Below, piece after piece: positions 5,543-7,214 of a DNA stretch of 7,214 nucleotides. The stretch spans positions 1-7,214 of the forward strand of contig PXQK01000063.1 of the NCBI GenBank assembly GCA_003022085.1, written 5' to 3'. Source of the DNA: Halobacteriales archaeon QH_10_65_19 (lineage in GTDB: Archaea; Halobacteriota; Halobacteria; Halobacteriales; Haloarculaceae). The position numbers were made by a program, and so were the translations under genes. Positions within the stretch are counted from its first letter, which is position 1. Every line of letters starts with the position of its first letter. Under the pieces are notes generated by a model, which was not told the DNA's origin, did not search any database, and saw only the letters and a program-made list of their open reading frames with translations.

Positions 5543-6441
5543 ATGGCGAGTGACACCGACGATCGGTCCTCATCCGCCCTGAACCCCGAGGAGCGTCGCT
5601 GGCTCAATCGCGTCCGTGCCGCCACGTCCCTCTCGCAGCTCCGGGAGATCACGGGTGCCGACTCCCGCCGACCGGGGACATCCCGGGCGACCGCGTCACT
5701 GTCGAGGGGCAGCCGTTCCACGTCCACGGGATCACGCACGCCGACACCGCGGCCGAGCGTGCGTTCCTCCGGGAGCACGTGAGTGCGTTCCTCGCCGACG
5801 GGGCTGTCGTTCACTGCGAGCAGGGGATCCGCCCGATGTACTTCGATGACTTCGATAGGGTTACCGAGGTCGACGACTACCGCTGGGCGATGTACCACTG
5901 CCGGCAGCTGGACATCAGCTCCCACATCGACGGGATTATCGAGGAGACGTTCGAGGAGGGGTCGGGCGTGGCCGAGAACGTCAGATCCGCCGCCTCGCAG
6001 TTCCGCGAGGTTGCGTTCTCGCTCATCGACTCCGGATCGGACGTCTACGGCGACACCTTCGCGGCTGCGCTCGGGGACGTCGCCTCCGCGTTCCTCATGG
6101 ACCACGAGCACCTTGCGACCGGCGAGGACTTCAGATCCCACGAGATCTCGCAGGCTGTCGCGCAGGATCCGAGCAGGCTCGCGGAACTCCAGCACTACTA
6201 CAACCGGGTGTTCCTCCCGCAACCGCTCGAACGGGAGTGGCTGCGGCGCCACGACGTCGAACTGGAGCTGTTTACTCACGCCCGTAACGAACGGATTGCC
6301 GCATGGGTTCTGTACCACGCTGCCGGAACACAGCCTGTCCACATCCTCGTTGGTGCCGCACACCAGCCAGGCGTCACCTACTACCTCGACGCGTACCGCG
6401 AGGGTCGGTGGGACTACGGCGAGTTCGAACTCGTTCCCTAG
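5543..6441 (+). pseudogene. TraB/GumN-like protein gene, frameshifted near 5660-5680
   Basis: The gene is split between two frames. From the ATG at 5543 the first about 40 codons (MASDTDDRSSSALNPEERRW ... LSQLREITGAD) look native. The reading frame then becomes a Ser/Arg/Thr-rich shadow that stops at 5782. The other frame continues natively from about 5662 (PTGDIPGDRVTVEGQPFHVH) to 6441. One lost base between about 5660 and 5680, in a C/G-rich run, explains it; the restored product would be about 299 residues. It carries HGITH (5725-5739) and, near the C-terminus, RNERIAAWVL followed by VGAAHQPGVTYYL (6349-6387). These resemble the GxxH and VGAxHxPG motifs of the TraB/GumN/TIKI superfamily of presumed metal-dependent hydrolases. 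No signal peptide is seen. A reduced product from GTG 5779 would lack the HGITH motif. Confidence 0.6.
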
Positions 6442-6456
6442 TTCCCGTCCCTGTCG

Positions 6457-6472
6457 GTGGTGACGTCACCAC
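6457..6472. repeat. 16-bp perfect palindrome
   Basis: GTGGTGACGTCACCAC reads the same on both strands. It starts 16 bases after the TraB-like stop codon, in the stretch between that gene and the recognisable part of the hydratase remnant. It has no loop or T-run, so a protein-binding site is as likely as a terminator. Confidence 0.6.
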
Positions 6473-6742
6473 TGGTTTCGCCGTGACACGTGCGGTCGCT
6501 TTCTTCGCCGTTCTCGCCGTCCCCGCTGTTGCGCCGTGCGATCAGCCGTCCGAACTCCACTGCCGTCGACCGCGAGAGGCTCTCGACGGTGTCGAGGCCG
6601 GCACCGGCACAGAACGCCTCGTCGGCACCGGTCAGGTACAGTACAGGCGTCTCCACAGCCAAGACGACGTCGCGGAGCGCGGCGAGGCCGTCACGGCTGA
6701 TACGGTCGTGCGTGATTATTTTCAGCACCGGGTCCCAACATC

Positions 6743-6766
6743 GGCGGTTTCGCGGGTTGAAACGCC
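6743..6766. repeat. MITE hairpin 1 (imperfect)
   Basis: GGCGGTTTC (6743-6751) pairs with GAAACGCC (6759-6766) with one bulged G and a 7-base loop. Confidence 0.45.
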
Positions 6767-6788
6767 CAATGCGCGACTCTATGGCGTC

Positions 6789-6805
6789 GTCGGGCCAAGC
6801 CCGAC
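6789..6805. repeat. MITE hairpin 2
   Basis: GTCGGGC-CAA-GCCCGAC, a perfect 7-bp GC-rich stem with a 3-base loop, inside the 154-bp element. Confidence 0.6.
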
Positions 6806-6810
6806 TGCCT

Positions 6811-6827
6811 GGGAGACGTAGTCTCCC
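6811..6827. repeat. MITE hairpin 3
   Basis: GGGAGAC-GTA-GTCTCCC, a perfect 7-bp stem with a 3-base loop, five bases after hairpin 2 and 10 bases before the right terminal repeat. Confidence 0.6.
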
Positions 6828-6989
6828 TCTGGTACAGAGTCACGCACGACCGTATGAGCGCGTTCCGGCTCTCCGGTCGGTCCAGAGTGATGGTCCGGAG
6901 CGCACCTGCCTTGTGCGTCTCGATCATGTCCCCTCCTGGCGGTTGGGGTTTCCAAAGGTCTTTGCCTTTGCCACCGTAATCTGTGGGTG

Positions 6990-7214
6990 ATGGACGAAGC
7001 CGCGGCGACGCGTCAGGCCGCTCTCAACGCTGTTGGAGACGTCGAACCCGAGGGCCTGCGCGAACGGATCAAAAACCACGTTCGGGCCGGCTCGATGGTT
7101 CCTGGTGTCCTGACAATCCTGAGCGTCCGCGCGGTCACCGACGGCGCGACCGGGGGAGCGACGGCCGGCGACGACTCGCTGCTCGACGCCGTCGAGCGGC
7201 GCGCGGCCGGCGTC
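6990..7214 (+). CDS. N-terminal part of a haloarchaeal protein (possibly DUF7114-type), cut by the window end
   Basis: An ATG at 6990 (GTG one codon earlier) opens 75 codons with no stop before the window ends. The product begins MDEAAATRQAALNAVGDVEP and continues helical: EGLRERIKNHVRAGSMVPGV, LTILSVRAVTDGATGG, then DDSLLDAVERRAAGV. The amphipathic helices, with the run SMVPGVLTILSVRAV followed by a helix ending RRAAGV, recall the all-helical polyprenyl-synthase-like haloarchaeal family I remember as DUF7114. That assignment rests on memory of the N-terminus only, and no catalytic motif is in view. Codon use and Asp/Glu content are typical of a real haloarchaeal gene. It is divergent from the hydratase remnant across 62 bp, so the two probably shared a bidirectional promoter region. 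No clear TATA box is visible. Confidence 0.72.
   Translation, partial: MDEAAATRQAALNAVGDVEPEGLRERIKNHVRAGSMVPGVLTILSVRAVTDGATGGATAGDDSLLDAVERRAAGV

Larger units (their letters stand above)
6701..6854. mobile_element. 154-bp MITE-like insertion with 17-bp terminal inverted repeats
   Basis: Left end TACGGTCGTGCGTGATT (6701-6717); right end AGTCACGCACGACCGTA (6838-6854), whose reverse complement matches the left end at 16 of 17 positions. It is flanked by the direct repeat TGA at 6698-6700 and 6855-6857. Precise removal of the element and one TGA restores an uninterrupted hydratase frame, strong independent support for the boundaries. There is no room for a transposase, so it must have been moved by one encoded elsewhere. 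A 3-bp duplication of TNA type is known for some IS5-family (IS1031-like) elements, but I cannot assign a family. It contains three hairpins. Confidence 0.82.
6438..6927 (-). pseudogene. Enoyl-CoA hydratase/isomerase remnant, interrupted and truncated
   Basis: Crotonase-family gene that would have hydrated enoyl-CoA in fatty-acid or amino-acid breakdown. The start is intact: ATG at 6927, ribosome site AGGAGG at 6932-6937, and the typical N-terminus MIETHKAGALRTITLDRPES RNAL. A 154-bp element (6701-6854) then interrupts it. Reading resumes as SRDGLAALRDVVLAVETPVL, then YLTGADEAFCAGAGLDTVES. Excising the element with one 3-bp duplication joins these in frame (RNAL-SRDGL). The oxyanion-hole motif reads AFCAGAGL where AFCAGADL is usual. 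Similarity ends around 6530, after about 80 restored residues of a normal 230-260. The remaining codons to 6438 are unrelated, so at least two-thirds of the enzyme, including the catalytic Glu region, is gone. It is non-functional. Confidence 0.8.

Noticed and set aside
5464..6363. 299-codon minus-strand ORF opposite the TraB-like gene
   Set aside because: It is uninterrupted across the frameshift and could attract a gene finder. Its composition (Val/Arg/Glu/Leu repeats, no motif) is that of an antisense shadow, while the plus strand shows recognisable motifs.
6721..6840. tRNA-like folding inside the element
   Set aside because: GGGTTGAAACGCCC looks slightly like a T-arm, but there is no acceptor stem, anticodon arm or TTCGA loop consistent with a tRNA.
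6699..6856. TA target duplication (IS630/mariner type) for the 154-bp element
   Set aside because: TA does occur at both tips, but removing the element on that model leaves the hydratase out of frame. The 3-bp TGA model restores it exactly.

Overview
This window is chromosomal DNA from a halophilic archaeon (class Halobacteria). The evidence is GC-rich sequence, strongly acidic predicted proteins, a complete archaeal transcription factor B (TFB), archaeal TATA-type promoters sitting so close to start codons that leaderless transcripts are expected, and gene families I associate with haloarchaea (the rnhA-operon protein, the long RNase HI, small PadR regulators). I cannot name a genus.

Layout. 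104-637 (-) is inorganic pyrophosphatase. 827-1153 (+) is a small PadR-type regulator with a palindrome between its promoter and start codon. It converges on, and overlaps by 52 bp, the two-gene operon rnhA - rnhA-operon protein (2284-1102, -). Divergent from rnhA is a TFB gene (2462-3427, +), which converges on an Hsp20 small heat-shock gene (3850-3473, -). Upstream of that is a UspA-fold universal stress protein (4342-3923, -) with a clear TATA box. 4669-5376 (+) is a six-helix YhhQ/VUT-type 7-deazapurine transporter, preceded by an overlapping 38-codon ORF. 5543-6441 (+) is a TraB/GumN-like protein gene split by a frameshift. 6927-6438 (-) is a decayed enoyl-CoA hydratase gene. 6990-7214 (+) is the start of a gene that leaves the window.

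The left half is an ordinary housekeeping and regulatory region: general transcription factor, RNase H, pyrophosphatase and stress proteins. The right third is eroding: one frameshifted gene, and one gene that is both truncated and interrupted.

The most notable structure is a 154-bp element at 6701-6854 inside the enoyl-CoA hydratase remnant. It has 17-bp terminal inverted repeats (16/17 matching), a 3-bp target duplication (TGA) and three internal hairpins, but no plausible transposase. Removing the element plus one TGA copy exactly restores the hydratase reading frame, so it is well supported as a MITE-like insertion. Other items worth a look are nested GTTC/GAAC half-sites around the hsp20 TATA box, a 16-bp perfect palindrome after the TraB-like gene, and a two-codon upstream ORF overlapping the TFB start. 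I see no CRISPR array, tRNA, rRNA or multigene defence system, and I do not claim a new multi-gene system.
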